Below are positions 1 to 8,713 of a DNA stretch of 64,000 bases, piece after piece. Positions within the stretch are counted from its first letter, which is position 1. Every line of letters starts with the position of its first letter. The notes beneath the pieces are model-generated. The model was not told where the DNA came from. It was given only the letters and a program-made list of their open reading frames with translations, and searched no databases. This DNA is from Longitalea luteola (GTDB lineage: Bacteria; Bacteroidota; Bacteroidia; Chitinophagales; Chitinophagaceae): assembly GCF_017356035.1 (NCBI RefSeq), contig NZ_JAFIQX010000007.1:124001-188000 (forward strand). Reading direction: 5' to 3'. Made by a program: the position numbers and the translations under genes.

Positions 1-772
1 ACCAGAATTTTTGCATGGCGTCGTGCATTTCCATATCACTCCATCTGGCATCTGAGCCCGCGCCTGAAATGGGTAATGCACCGCCGCCCATGGATTCAGT
101 GACCTGGAAGCCTGCCCGCTGGAAGACTTTGGCAATGCTGAGCTTTTCTTTGGGCAGATTGGCCGGCCGGTTGGGATGTGCATGCGTATCCATTGTGAGA
201 GCCGGCGTAACCCCTTTTACAAAATCAAATTCAAACTCTACTTTCCGGAAAAAAGGCGATACAAATTCGTATGCCCGCTCTGCATTGGGCGCTCCGCCGC
301 CGCTGAAGATCACTTTCGTGCTTTGCGGCAGTAATGAGCCGGCGCGGCGTACCATGATCTTTACATTTGTATACGGAAATGCGCCCAGGTTCCCTTCTTT
401 GAATACAACCGTTCCCAGCCAGGTATTGGGCCCTTCCTGCATCAGTTTGGCGATCCAGTGAACCCTGGAGTTCAACGCGCGAATGATGGTGCCGCTGGCC
501 ACATTTTGCGGCAGGCTGCCATCCACATCGAGCCGCAATTCTTCCCGCATGCCGATGTCGGCCGCTGCCAGATCCATTAGCTGCACCAGGTCTTCTCCCT
601 GGCCATTGGAAGCAGGGAGCAGGGATGGACTGCTTCGTTTATACATGCCGCTGATCGGCTGTATCGCCGTGGCGGCGTTGGGCGAAAGCTGGTTCGAGAC
701 CGGGGTGTCTTCATCAACGCCCGGTGTCATGGCCAGCTGTTCAATGGACGGTAGGTTATTGTTCGGTGCCAT
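1..772 (-). CDS. Unrecognised protein, C-terminus beyond window edge
   Basis: An open frame runs from ATG at 772 to the window edge with no stop, giving 257 residues. The N-terminus (MAPNNNLPSIEQLAMTPG) is Pro/Asn-rich, with no signal peptide or membrane segment. A central part resembles a soluble beta-rich fold (TWLGTVVFKEGNLGAFPYTN), and the visible end has several acidic/His positions (MEMHDAMQKFW). I do not recognise the family. It lies 62 bp downstream of another small minus-strand gene (835-1140), so the two probably form one transcript. Forward-strand frames here are shadows: they show no protein-like composition, whereas the minus frame is uninterrupted with codon use like its neighbours. 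Confidence 0.75.
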   Translation of the reverse strand, partial: MAPNNNLPSIEQLAMTPGVDEDTPVSNQLSPNAATAIQPISGMYKRSSPSLLPASNGQGEDLVQLMDLAAADIGMREELRLDVDGSLPQNVASGTIIRALNSRVHWIAKLMQEGPNTWLGTVVFKEGNLGAFPYTNVKIMVRRAGSLLPQSTKVIFSGGGAPNAERAYEFVSPFFRKVEFEFDFVKGVTPALTMDTHAHPNRPANLPKEKLSIAKVFQRAGFQVTESMGGGALPISGAGSDARWSDMEMHDAMQKFW

Positions 773-834
773 AATTGTATTTGATTTTGGTAAAAAAAAT
801 ATTCGGCTTTCACAGTCACGGTGGAAGTACGCGA

Positions 835-1140
835 TCAGGCATAACGAAATGGTTCATCTGAAATGGTATGAGCAATATCTCCATGCCGGGTGATGGAGAT
901 ACCAACATACTTATCGGAGCCGGTTACAGTAACAGGAATGTTCACGCGGGTATTACGGGAAATAAGATCGAAGCGCAGCTCATGCGGGCCGGAGATGTTA
1001 GGCAGGTCGAAGGATGCTGCTTTGCCGATCTGCATCCGGGTCTTCAGGTTGTCTTTATAGAATACTTCGGCGCCGTCCAGTAAAACGATCACTGTATCGC
1101 CTTCGAAGCCTTCCTGAAGCGCAACATGAATGGTTGGCAT
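835..1140 (-). CDS. Small hypothetical protein (101 aa)
   Basis: This 101-residue soluble protein starts at ATG 1140 (MPTIHVALQEGFEGDTVIVL). It alternates hydrophobic and polar residues throughout, consistent with an all-beta, Ig-like sandwich, and lacks a signal peptide and Cys. It precedes the partial gene at 772 in the same orientation with a 62-bp gap, suggesting a two-gene operon of unknown role. I do not recognise a named family. It is preferred over the overlapping forward frames because it has a clean ATG and ordinary composition. Confidence 0.6.
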   Translation of the reverse strand: MPTIHVALQEGFEGDTVIVLLDGAEVFYKDNLKTRMQIGKAASFDLPNISGPHELRFDLISRNTRVNIPVTVTGSDKYVGISITRHGDIAHTISDEPFRYA

Positions 1141-1214
1141 AGCAGTTAGTTCAGTTATTCAAAAATCGTTTGTTGTGATCATACTAATATACAGCCTTCA
1201 GTTGTCGCAAAAAA

Positions 1215-1229
1215 AGGTGTTTTTCACGT
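1215..1229 (+). repeat. Copy of motif AGGTGTTTTTCACGT
   Basis: The 15-mer AGGTGTTTTTCACGT occurs here, at 19207-19221 on the plus strand, and at 27378-27392 on the minus strand. The latter two copies match over 23 bp. This copy lies about 75 bp upstream of the start of the minus-strand gene 835-1140. It may be a regulatory or repeat-family motif. Confidence 0.5.
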
Positions 1230-1262
1230 ATTATTTCAGTTCATAGTCGTCAATCGTGAGTC

Positions 1263-1290
1263 GGCAAACGGCAGACGTGAAACGGCAAAC
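1263..1290. repeat. Heptad array (4 units)
   Basis: Four consecutive 7-bp units of the form GGCAAAC / GGCAGAC / GTGAAAC lie in the 336-bp gap between divergent genes (1141-1476). Nothing coding is seen in this gap. It belongs to the class of short heptad arrays seen elsewhere in the window. Confidence 0.6.
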
Positions 1291-1324
1291 GATCAAAATA
1301 AAAAGGCTCACTTTATTCCGACAC

Positions 1325-1364
1325 CTCAATAACTCAATAACTGAATAACTGAATAACTGAATAA
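1325..1364. repeat. Octamer array (5 units)
   Basis: Five consecutive 8-bp units alternate between CTCAATAA and CTGAATAA in the intergenic region upstream of the FAD oxidoreductase gene. Confidence 0.75.
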
Positions 1365-1394
1365 CTTGTATGAACTCGATTAACTGTGCTTTTC

Positions 1395-1429
1395 AACTGT
1401 AAACTTTGAACTATAAACTTTGAACTATA
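1395..1429. repeat. Heptad array (5 units) upstream of FAD oxidoreductase
   Basis: Five 7-bp units of type AACTNTR lie 48 bp before the chosen ATG at 1477, the last four forming an exact 14-bp duplication. The array supports treating 1395-1476 as non-coding rather than as an N-terminal extension from a TTG codon at 1420. Confidence 0.6.
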
Positions 1430-1476
1430 AATTGCCGTCTGCCGTTTCACGGCAAAATTGTTTATCTTTCCCGCTT

Positions 1477-2721
1477 ATGATAGCAACCGATGTTTGCATT
1501 ATTGGCGCAGGTCCGGCAGGAGCAGCCGCCGCTTTGCAATTGCAACAGTTTGATATTCCCTGTGTAGTGGTCGATAAAGCCGTATTTCCCCGTGATAAGA
1601 TCTGTGGCGATGGCCTGAGTGGTAAAGTGCTCACGGCATTGAACCGCATCGATAAAGAGATAGGCGCCCGGCTCTGTCAGCTGGCCGAAAAGGAGGGGAG
1701 CTGGGGGGTAACGTTTACGGCGCCCAGCCGCGATTCACTTGATATTGCCTATCAACCCGATTATAATAACCAGGCCAAAGCGGGCGTTCCAGCCGGTTTT
1801 GTGTGCAAACGCATTCACTTCGACAATTTCCTGGTAAACGAAATGAAACGCTGCGCCGGCATTCAATTGTTTCAAGGGCAGTCGATAGATAAATACACGC
1901 TGCAGCGTGATGGTTATCTGCTCTCAGATGCATCGGGTAAGTTTTTGGTCAAGGCCAAACTGATCATTGTTGCCAATGGCGCTCATTCGGCATTTACCAA
2001 AGAAACCGGCGGCATTTATATGGAACCTAAACATTATTGCGCCGGCATCCGGGCTTATTACAAAGGAGTCACCGGCCTTAGTGCAGATGGCTTTATTGAA
2101 CTGCATTTTCTTCGCTCGCTGTTGCCCGGCTATTTCTGGATCTTTCCATTGCCAAACGGCGAAGCGAATGTGGGCATCAGCATTCTGAGTTCGGTAGTGC
2201 GTAAAAGAAAGTTGAACCTGAAAAAGCTGTTGCAGGATATTGTTACCAACGATCCTGTGCTGAAACAGCGGTTTACCAATGCGCAACTGGTAAGTGGTGT
2301 AGAGGGATATGGGTTACCGCTGGGCAGTAAAAAGCGCTCTTTATCAGGCGAAAGATATATGCTGGCAGGTGATGCCGGTTATCTGATCGATCCGTTTACC
2401 GGCGAAGGCATTGGCAATGCTTTGTATTCCGGCCGTATGGCAGCTAATCAGGCCTTTGCGTGTTTGCTGGCAAAAGATTTCTCAGCATCTCACATGAGTG
2501 CGTATGATGATGAGGTATATAGAGTGCTGGGTCCTGAACTGAACTTAAGCACCAAACTGCAAAAACTGGCCCGGCGCACCTGGTTGTTCAATTTCCTGAT
2601 GAGAACCGCCATGCGCAATAAGCAGTTAAGGGAATTAATGTCGTGTATGTTCTACGAAATAGATGTTCGTAAAAAACTGGCGCAACCTTCCTTTTATGTG
2701 AAAATGTTGCTGAACCGGTAA
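1477..2721 (+). CDS. FAD-dependent oxidoreductase, geranylgeranyl-reductase-like
   Basis: This 414-residue flavoprotein has an N-terminal Rossmann dinucleotide site (G10-x-G12-x-x-G15), a DKICGDGLSGK segment near residue 45, and the second FAD motif LAGDAGYLIDPFTGEGIG near residue 295. That pattern is typical of geranylgeranyl reductase / squalene-epoxidase-like oxidoreductases, which reduce or oxidise prenyl or polyketide substrates. The substrate is not deducible here. I chose ATG 1477 because the protein begins directly with the Rossmann strand. A TTG at 1420 would add 19 unlike residues lying across a repeat array. The gene appears monocistronic; the next gene is convergent. Confidence 0.9.
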   Translation: MIATDVCIIGAGPAGAAAALQLQQFDIPCVVVDKAVFPRDKICGDGLSGKVLTALNRIDKEIGARLCQLAEKEGSWGVTFTAPSRDSLDIAYQPDYNNQAKAGVPAGFVCKRIHFDNFLVNEMKRCAGIQLFQGQSIDKYTLQRDGYLLSDASGKFLVKAKLIIVANGAHSAFTKETGGIYMEPKHYCAGIRAYYKGVTGLSADGFIELHFLRSLLPGYFWIFPLPNGEANVGISILSSVVRKRKLNLKKLLQDIVTNDPVLKQRFTNAQLVSGVEGYGLPLGSKKRSLSGERYMLAGDAGYLIDPFTGEGIGNALYSGRMAANQAFACLLAKDFSASHMSAYDDEVYRVLGPELNLSTKLQKLARRTWLFNFLMRTAMRNKQLRELMSCMFYEIDVRKKLAQPSFYVKMLLNR

Positions 2722-2741
2722 ACATAGACCGGTGCTGCAGA

Positions 2742-3035
2742 CTACAATACGCTGCCAAGATTATACTGGCTAAACACTTCTTTGGTAATGATGCGGCAAT
2801 TCTCTGTTAATTGATCCAGTGTACAACTCAGTAAATTGATATTGAACGGTAATTCATTTACCGTTTCCACCAGCTCAATACACAACATGTTCTGTTCATT
2901 CACTTCTTTGTCACCTTTTAGTTTGTCGAAGAGGCGGGCGGCCGCTTCTTTGTCATTGCCTATATCAAATCGCGCAAAAGTTTCCGGTCCGGCCGGTGTT
3001 TTAAGATGACAAACAATATAAAAGCTGGTTTGCAT
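2742..3035 (-). CDS. Small hypothetical protein (97 aa)
   Basis: A 97-residue soluble protein with a beta-rich start (MQTSFYIVCHLKTPAGPETF) and a helical middle (EAAARLFDKLKGDKEV). No signal or membrane segment is seen and I do not recognise the family. It is convergent with the FAD oxidoreductase (20-bp gap) and divergent from groES. Its composition and ATG start look like a real gene, and no competing frame covers it. Confidence 0.65.
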   Translation of the reverse strand: MQTSFYIVCHLKTPAGPETFARFDIGNDKEAAARLFDKLKGDKEVNEQNMLCIELVETVNELPFNINLLSCTLDQLTENCRIITKEVFSQYNLGSVL

Positions 3036-3279
3036 GGTCTTGGTTTATCGTTGGTTATTATTTTTTTACATATCAATACAGGTACCAGGTTAGCTGCCCG
3101 TGAAATTTTGTCAAATATACAGGTACCGCTTTGTCTGTTGAACTGAAAAAAATTCCTGCATTTTTTTCAGTAAACGGCCTCCTGTACCGAATGGCATACT
3201 AGTTGGTAGCAACACTTCACCGGCTTTATATAAGCGATAAAATTTGACTTTGTTTTTAACCAATTCAAAATCATGAATT

Positions 3280-3561
3280 ATGGCAGGAAATGTAAAAGCC
3301 ACTCCATTGCATGACAGGGTTATTATCCAACCCGCTCCTTCCACCGAAAAAACTGCTGGTGGTATCATTATTCCGGATACAGCAAAAGAAAAACCCCAGA
3401 TGGGCATCGTAGTAGCAGCTGGTCCGGGTAAAAAAGATGAGCCATTGACCGTAAAACAGGGCGACCAGGTATTGTACGGCAAGTATGCCGGCACAGAATT
3501 CCAGTATGAAGGGCAGCAGCTGCTGATCATGCGGGAATCTGATATCCTCGCTATTCTGTAG
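3280..3561 (+). CDS. groES: Co-chaperonin GroES
   Basis: At 93 residues this matches the usual 90-100 aa of the heptameric lid of the GroEL folding chamber. Family landmarks are [21 protein letters not shown] (N-terminal strand and mobile loop), the roof loop, and the C-terminal DILAIL. The ATG at 3280 gives the standard start. groEL follows 68 bp downstream in the same direction, the usual operon order. I did not find a clear CIRCE-type inverted repeat upstream, so heat-shock control cannot be assigned from sequence. Confidence 0.97.
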   Translation: MAGNVKATPLHDRVIIQPAPSTEKTAGGIIIPDTAKEKPQMGIVVAAGPGKKDEPLTVKQGDQVLYGKYAGTEFQYEGQQLLIMRESDILAIL

Positions 3562-3629
3562 AAATCATTGGAGCCCTTTACCATTTATTTGATCCTTTAT
3601 TTACAACCGCAAAAAAATCAAAATGAGCT

Positions 3630-5258
3630 ATGTCAAAGCAATTGTTTTTTGATGTAACAGCCAGGAACCAGATGAAGAAAGGCGTTGATATTTTAGCCAA
3701 CGCTGTGAAAGTGACCCTTGGCCCCAAAGGACGTAATGTAGTGCTCGAAAAGAAATATGGCGCCCCTGCCATTACCAAGGACGGCGTGAGCGTTGCCAAA
3801 GAAATTGAACTGGAAGATCCGCTGGAGAACATGGGCGCCCAGATGGTGAAAGAAGTAGCTTCCAAAACCGCCGATATAGCCGGTGACGGCACTACCACCG
3901 CTACCGTGCTGGCACAGGCCATCATTCACGAAGGACTGAAGAATGTGGCTGCCGGCGCCAATCCCATGGACCTCAAACGGGGCATCGACAAGGGCGTGGA
4001 GGCCATCGTAAAAAGTTTGCGGGAGCAATCCCAAACCATAGGCACCGATGTGAACAAGATCCGCCAGGTGGCTACCATCTCTGCCAATAATGATGAAACC
4101 ATTGGTGAATTGATCGCCCGGGCATTTACGAAAGTAGGCAATGAAGGGGTGATCACCGTGGAAGAAGCCAAAGGCACCGATACCACAGTAGAAGTAGTGG
4201 AAGGTATGCAGTTCGACAGGGGATATATCTCTCCTTATTTCGTAACCAATACCGAGAAAATGCAGGTGGAACTGGAACGCCCGTATATCCTTATCTATGA
4301 TAAAAAGATCTCAGCCATGAAGGATATCCTGGGCATTCTGGAAAAAACCGCCAAAACCGGTCGCCCGATCCTGATCATTGCCGAAGACCTGGAAGGCGAA
4401 GCCCTGGCTACGCTAGTGGTGAATAAACTGCGTGGTACCCTTAAAGTGGCTGCCGTAAAAGCGCCCGGCTTTGGTGACCGCCGCAAGGAAATGCTGCAGG
4501 ACATTGCCATCCTTACAAAAGGTACTGTCATCAGTGAAGAACAGGGATATACATTGGAGAACGTAGAGCTCAACCACCTGGGGTCAGCTGAAACCGTTAC
4601 CATCGATAAAGACAATACCACTATTGTGGGCGGACACGGGGAAAAAGAGGCCATCACTGCCCGAGTGAACCAGATCAAAGCGCAAATGGCCGTTACCACA
4701 TCAGACTATGATAAAGAAAAACTGCAGGAGCGCCTGGCCAAACTCACCGGCGGTGTTGCCGTGCTGTATGTAGGCGCCGCTACTGAAGTTGAAATGAAAG
4801 AAAAGAAGGACCGGGTTGATGATGCGCTGCATGCTACCCGTGCTGCAGTGGAAGAAGGCATTGTGCCGGGCGGTGGTGTTGCTTACATCCGCGCCAGCCA
4901 GTCGCTGGAAACACTGGAAGGCAGGAACGAAGATGAAACAACCGGTATAGCCATCGTTAAACGGGCGGTGGAAGAACCATTGCGTCAGATCGTTCGTAAC
5001 TGCGGTTTGGAAGGAAGCATCGTAGTACAAACCATTAAACAGGGTTCAGGCGATTATGGCTTCAATGCCCGTACAGAGCAATATGAGAACCTGCTGGCAG
5101 CCGGTGTAATTGATCCTACCAAAGTTTCCCGGGTGGCTATAGAGCACGCCGCATCTGTTGCCGGCATGTTGCTCACTACCGAATGCGTCATCTCCGACAA
5201 GCCAAAGAAGGAAGCAGCCCCCGGTCCAGCTCCAGCCATGGGTGGCATGGATTACTAA
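3630..5258 (+). CDS. groEL: Chaperonin GroEL (Hsp60)
   Basis: This 542-residue ATP-dependent chaperonin includes the equatorial [19 protein letters not shown] segment, the nucleotide-binding [13 protein letters not shown] motif near residue 85, a full apical domain, GGGVAYIRA near residue 410, and a short Gly/Met tail ending GGMDY. The length is normal and all parts are present, so it should pair with the upstream GroES. Several substitutions relative to what I expect of a typical Bacteroidota GroEL would be compatible with a second genomic copy, but a single window cannot show this. A strong hairpin terminator follows. Confidence 0.98.
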   Translation: MSKQLFFDVTARNQMKKGVDILANAVKVTLGPKGRNVVLEKKYGAPAITKDGVSVAKEIELEDPLENMGAQMVKEVASKTADIAGDGTTTATVLAQAIIHEGLKNVAAGANPMDLKRGIDKGVEAIVKSLREQSQTIGTDVNKIRQVATISANNDETIGELIARAFTKVGNEGVITVEEAKGTDTTVEVVEGMQFDRGYISPYFVTNTEKMQVELERPYILIYDKKISAMKDILGILEKTAKTGRPILIIAEDLEGEALATLVVNKLRGTLKVAAVKAPGFGDRRKEMLQDIAILTKGTVISEEQGYTLENVELNHLGSAETVTIDKDNTTIVGGHGEKEAITARVNQIKAQMAVTTSDYDKEKLQERLAKLTGGVAVLYVGAATEVEMKEKKDRVDDALHATRAAVEEGIVPGGGVAYIRASQSLETLEGRNEDETTGIAIVKRAVEEPLRQIVRNCGLEGSIVVQTIKQGSGDYGFNARTEQYENLLAAGVIDPTKVSRVAIEHAASVAGMLLTTECVISDKPKKEAAPGPAPAMGGMDY

Positions 5259-5284
5259 ATTGAACAATAGTTGCTGTAAATGAT

Positions 5285-5325
5285 AACCCCGGTGTGAGGA
5301 ATATTCCAGAACACCGGGGTTCTTT
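5285..5325 (+). terminator. Rho-independent terminator after groEL
   Basis: An 11-bp stem (AACCCCGGTGT paired with ACACCGGGGTT) with a 15-nt loop starts 26 bp after the groEL stop and is followed by a T-rich stretch. Confidence 0.85.
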
Positions 5326-5333
5326 GTATTAAT

Positions 5334-5365
5334 TTGCTAATGTGCTGATTTGCTAATATGCTAAT
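5334..5365. repeat. Octamer array (4 units, TTGCTAAT type)
   Basis: Four consecutive 8-bp units (TTGCTAAT, GTGCTGAT, TTGCTAAT, ATGCTAAT) lie between the groEL terminator and the convergent ABC permease. Confidence 0.7.
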
Positions 5366-5392
5366 GAAACACAAAAACGCTCAGTTGTTGTC

Positions 5393-5428
5393 AACTAGTT
5401 AACTAGTCAACTTGTCAACTTGTCAACT
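5393..5428. repeat. Octamer array abutting a stop codon
   Basis: Four and a half 8-bp units (AACTAGTT, AACTAGTC, AACTTGTC) run into the minus-strand stop codon of the ABC permease (5427-5429). Like the array after the pectate lyase gene, it touches a 3' gene end. Confidence 0.7.
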
Positions 5429-6383
5429 AAGACCTGATTTCTCTTCGCATAAAGAAAAAATAAGAAAGGGCAAAACAGGCGGTGGTCGCGGCAAACAAAC
5501 CGGTCAGTTGCGGCCATACGATCATGATGCTTTCCCTGAACGACAATGGGGTAGGAATAGCGCCCGCCATCTGCTCTACGGTAAGCGGTCCCAGGCTGCG
5601 AACGGTTGGCATCAGTAAAACGGTCGTTGCATCCGTATACAGCTGGCTGGGTGAAAAGCGCAGCAGGTTCAGAATTACATTATTATAGTACATGATGTCA
5701 TCAGGCGACAAAAACGCCGGATCGGGCAGGAATGCCTTCACGATCATATTCACTACGATCTTGTAAAAGATGGTAAAAAATAACCAGATGCCGATGGCTG
5801 TTAGCGCTGAAGTAGTAGCCTGTTTGAATTTTACCGAAAGCAGGATAGACAAACTTAACCAGAAACCCACATACAAAACTGTAAGCAGGATGAATGCCAG
5901 GATCCGCAGGATCTCCACTATTTCAATCCGTACGCCGGTAATAATGAGTCCGCCCCCGATCATGAGCAGGGCCAGGGAAAGGAACAGGGTGGTGATCACG
6001 ATCAGTGGACTTATAAATTTTGCCAGCAGTAAATTGTCGCGGTAAACCGGTTGTGCCAGCAGGCGGATCAAAGTGCCATTCTGCTGCTCGGCATTTACGG
6101 CATCGAAACCAAGACCAATACCCAGAATGGCGCCCAGGAAGCTCATGAAAATGTGAAAGGAGGGGAGCGAGCCGTCGGTCGTTGTGAGTATTTTTAAATA
6201 CAACAGGAATTGTTGCGGTTCCTCACCGGCCGCCGCTGGTTTTATATTGGTCACCGATACATACATCGAGGCCAGGAATGTCAATACGATCAGCACCAAC
6301 AATACAATGAACCGCCAGCTTCTGACATGATCGCCGATTTCCTTGCGGATAATAGTGACAAGCGGCGAAGCGGGCCGGTGCAT
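5427..6383 (-). CDS. ABC-2 type transporter permease
   Basis: An integral membrane component of an ABC exporter, with a cytoplasmic start (IIRKEIGDHVRSWRF), a first membrane helix (FIVLLVLIVLTFLASMYVSV), a long extracytoplasmic loop, then a cluster of about five helices ending FFFMRREIRS. This is the ABC-2 pattern. I chose the ATG at 6383 (318 residues), 31 bp after the ATPase stop. A longer start at 6470 would overlap the ATPase gene by 56 bp and add a highly charged tail translated from its 3' end. It forms an operon with the ATPase and the NEW3-domain protein. The exported substrate is unknown. Confidence 0.85.
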   Translation of the reverse strand: MHRPASPLVTIIRKEIGDHVRSWRFIVLLVLIVLTFLASMYVSVTNIKPAAAGEEPQQFLLYLKILTTTDGSLPSFHIFMSFLGAILGIGLGFDAVNAEQQNGTLIRLLAQPVYRDNLLLAKFISPLIVITTLFLSLALLMIGGGLIITGVRIEIVEILRILAFILLTVLYVGFWLSLSILLSVKFKQATTSALTAIGIWLFFTIFYKIVVNMIVKAFLPDPAFLSPDDIMYYNNVILNLLRFSPSQLYTDATTVLLMPTVRSLGPLTVEQMAGAIPTPLSFRESIMIVWPQLTGLFAATTACFALSYFFFMRREIRS

Positions 6384-6414
6384 AACCTGCTCCCGCCCTG
6401 CAAGCGCTATTGCG

Positions 6415-7434
6415 TTAATTTTTAATTTTTTTGAAAAAAGATCTTTGAAATAAACTACCGGACTTTCCATTAGATTCGTTTTCAGTTAGATTATTTTCAA
6501 AATAGCGTTGATAGATCTCTTCCAGGCCATATTCTTTTTGTTGAACGCCCAGGATGTCCAGGCCATTCTTTACGAAAGAGCGTACCAGCTCCGGTGTAAG
6601 GTTGCGGGTGCAGGTAATGGTGATCGTATTACCGGAAACTGCTACTGCTTTTACGCCTGCTATTTGTTGTTCTATTTCCTGTTGGTGATGGTCTGTGAAG
6701 GGTGATACATCGGCCACGGTGATGGTTACTATATGCGACTCTTTGGAAGAGAGCTGGTCAGACAGGCGGGAAATATGATCACTGGCCAGCAGCCTGCCTT
6801 CTACAAAAATGCCTACGCGGTCACAGACCTGCTGCACCTGGTTCAGGTGGTGCGATGATAACAATACCGTTATATTCTGTTGCCGGCTCAATTGCCTGAT
6901 CAGGGCGAGGAATTCTTTCACGCCACTGGGGTCAATGCCGTTCGTGGGCTCATCGAGGATGATGATGTCGGGCTGTTTGATCAATACTTCGGCAAGGCCC
7001 AGGCGTTGTTTCATCCCGCGTGAATAGGTGCCTGCTTTTTTGTACATCGATCTTTCCAGTCCTACCGCCTCCATCATTTCAATGGCCCGCGGCCGCACTG
7101 CTGATTCTGGAATGCCGTTCAGCCGCGCTATGTATACCAGGTTATCGAGGGCATTCATGCCATCATAGAAGCCTACATTGTCGGGCATGTAGCCAACTCT
7201 TCGTTTTACGGCAACGGGATTACTGGTGGCGTTGATACCACATACGTTGACCTTGCCGGCGCTGGGTTCGGTAAGTCCGAGCGTCATTAAGATGGTGGTT
7301 GTTTTACCGGCTCCGTTTGGTCCGAGAAGGCCGTATATTTCTCCCTTGTTGATGGTGAGGTTTAAATTGTCTACCGCCTTTAAGGAACCATACAGTTTAG
7401 TCAACCCGGTTAGTTCAATGACAGGATTTTCCAT
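6415..7434 (-). CDS. ABC transporter ATP-binding protein
   Basis: A 339-residue ATPase with Walker A (GPNGAGKTT, residues 38-46), Q-loop region (GYMPDNVGFY), signature YSRGMKQRLG, Walker B IIILDEPTNGID, and H-loop LLSSHHL. A C-terminal extension of about 100 residues resembles the regulatory tail of CcmA/NatA-type exporter ATPases. It lies between the NEW3-domain protein (12 bp upstream) and the permease (31 bp downstream), so the three genes probably encode one export system energised by this subunit. Confidence 0.93.
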   Translation of the reverse strand: MENPVIELTGLTKLYGSLKAVDNLNLTINKGEIYGLLGPNGAGKTTTILMTLGLTEPSAGKVNVCGINATSNPVAVKRRVGYMPDNVGFYDGMNALDNLVYIARLNGIPESAVRPRAIEMMEAVGLERSMYKKAGTYSRGMKQRLGLAEVLIKQPDIIILDEPTNGIDPSGVKEFLALIRQLSRQQNITVLLSSHHLNQVQQVCDRVGIFVEGRLLASDHISRLSDQLSSKESHIVTITVADVSPFTDHHQQEIEQQIAGVKAVAVSGNTITITCTRNLTPELVRSFVKNGLDILGVQQKEYGLEEIYQRYFENNLTENESNGKSGSLFQRSFFKKIKN

Positions 7435-7446
7435 ACTGCTAGTTGC

Positions 7447-8319
7447 TTATCTTCTACCATACTTTCGCATGAGGGAATATACCAGGCCGAAGGCCAGGAG
7501 AATAACCAGTACGCCTACTGAGCCCGCGAGCCAGGAAGTAGTTACTGTTAACCTGTACGCTGAATTGGCGGTAGCGTTATTATTTTTAACGGTAAAATTG
7601 GTCATGTAATCGCCGGCAATCGTTTTATCGGGCACCTCTACATGGGCAACTACGTTGATGGTACTGCCCGGATCGAGCCGGTCAATTTTGGCAGGTTCAA
7701 AACTTACATTCCATTTGGTGGGTGTTTGCGCCGATAGCTCCAGGTTGTCGAGCGGCAGGGTGCCCTCGTTCTTCAGCGTCAGATGAACAGACTTCTTACT
7801 GCCTTCAGTTACTTCCCCGCTTAACAGTCCGGTAGGTGTTGTCAGCTCCAGGGCATAAGCGCCTTTTACAACCGCTTCCAAGTTCAATTCCAGCGTGCCC
7901 TGGTCAGAGACCGCCTTTACCGGAATAGCATATTTACCGGGTTTTACGGTAGGCGAGGGCGTTAGTTCAATGGAAATGTCCTGGCTCTTGTTGGAATCAA
8001 GGCGGAAAGAAGTGACGGGCATGCCATCTACTCTGAAGCTGCTGCTCCAGCCGGCGGGTAAACCGGTCTGCAGCTCGTAGATGACCGAACGGTTGTTGCC
8101 ATTGGTGAGCGATGCATTGAAGCGGAACGTTTCTTTTGCTGTTGCTTCCAGGTTCATAAGCCTGGCGGTGAAGCTGGAGCTGGCGGTTCTGCCCGGGCTT
8201 GTATTACCCGTCGCCGGTTGAGGTAATAAGATAACAGCTGATGAAAATAGAAGAACGAATAAACAGGGGCTTAGTCCACGGCCTGCAAATCGCCGGGGCT
8301 GACGATGTAGCGCTAACAT
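7447..8319 (-). CDS. NEW3-domain exported, C-terminally anchored protein
   Basis: This 290-residue protein has a Sec-type signal (CLFVLLFSSAVILLPQPATG), then two repeated Ig-like units with features such as LPAGWSSSF...KPGKYAIPVKA and LKNEGTLPLDNLELSA...AGDYMTNFTV, characteristic of NEW3 (alpha-galactosidase-associated) domains. It ends in one membrane helix (SWLAGSVGVLVILLAFGL) and a basic tail MRKYGRR. It is the first gene of the ABC operon. I infer an extracytoplasmic partner of the transporter, perhaps binding substrate or cell-wall material; the actual ligand is unknown. Confidence 0.85.
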   Translation of the reverse strand: MLALHRQPRRFAGRGLSPCLFVLLFSSAVILLPQPATGNTSPGRTASSSFTARLMNLEATAKETFRFNASLTNGNNRSVIYELQTGLPAGWSSSFRVDGMPVTSFRLDSNKSQDISIELTPSPTVKPGKYAIPVKAVSDQGTLELNLEAVVKGAYALELTTPTGLLSGEVTEGSKKSVHLTLKNEGTLPLDNLELSAQTPTKWNVSFEPAKIDRLDPGSTINVVAHVEVPDKTIAGDYMTNFTVKNNNATANSAYRLTVTTSWLAGSVGVLVILLAFGLVYSLMRKYGRR

Positions 8320-8451
8320 AAGATTAACAAACAGTTTATTATTTATTAATAGAATACAAGCGGCTTCAAAAGGCAGGGCTAATATAATAAAGAGAAACTA
8401 TTTCATCCAAATGAAAGGGAAAAAAAATTCGGTCAACGGCAGGAGGGGATC

Positions 8452-8712
8452 TCAGCCAACGGTCCCTTTATCGTCCCAGTGATCTTTAATGATCTTTCCA
8501 TCGGCGTCTTTGAGCAGCCTGCGCGCATAACGGCGGCCGCGGATATTGCCTGTTGCGTCTTTAGTACCCATGAACAACAGAACGGGATTGCCTTCTGCGT
8601 CTGTTTTAAAAGCGAGATCATACCGCTGGAAACGCTTTTCCACCATGGTGGAAGGCGCATATTGTTTACTTAGTATTTTTAATATCGCGGCACCCAACGC
8701 CATAATGTTCAT
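8452..8712 (-). CDS. Small conserved-looking hypothetical protein
   Basis: An 86-residue protein from ATG 8712 (MNIMALGAAILKILSKQYAP), one base past the upstream kinase stop (8714-8716), which suggests translational coupling. The body is basic and repeats RGRRYARRLLKDADGKIIKDHWDDKG at its end, with no Cys and no clear membrane span. ATG 8703 is an alternative start; upstream in-frame starts would overlap the kinase. I do not recognise a function. Position argues for co-expression with the PAS kinase and receiver protein. Confidence 0.65.
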   Translation of the reverse strand: MNIMALGAAILKILSKQYAPSTMVEKRFQRYDLAFKTDAEGNPVLLFMGTKDATGNIRGRRYARRLLKDADGKIIKDHWDDKGTVG

Positions 8713-8713
8713 T

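Noticed and set aside
15-893. Two forward frames at the window start
   Set aside because: The opposite strand carries an uninterrupted 257-codon frame starting at ATG 772, with better composition.
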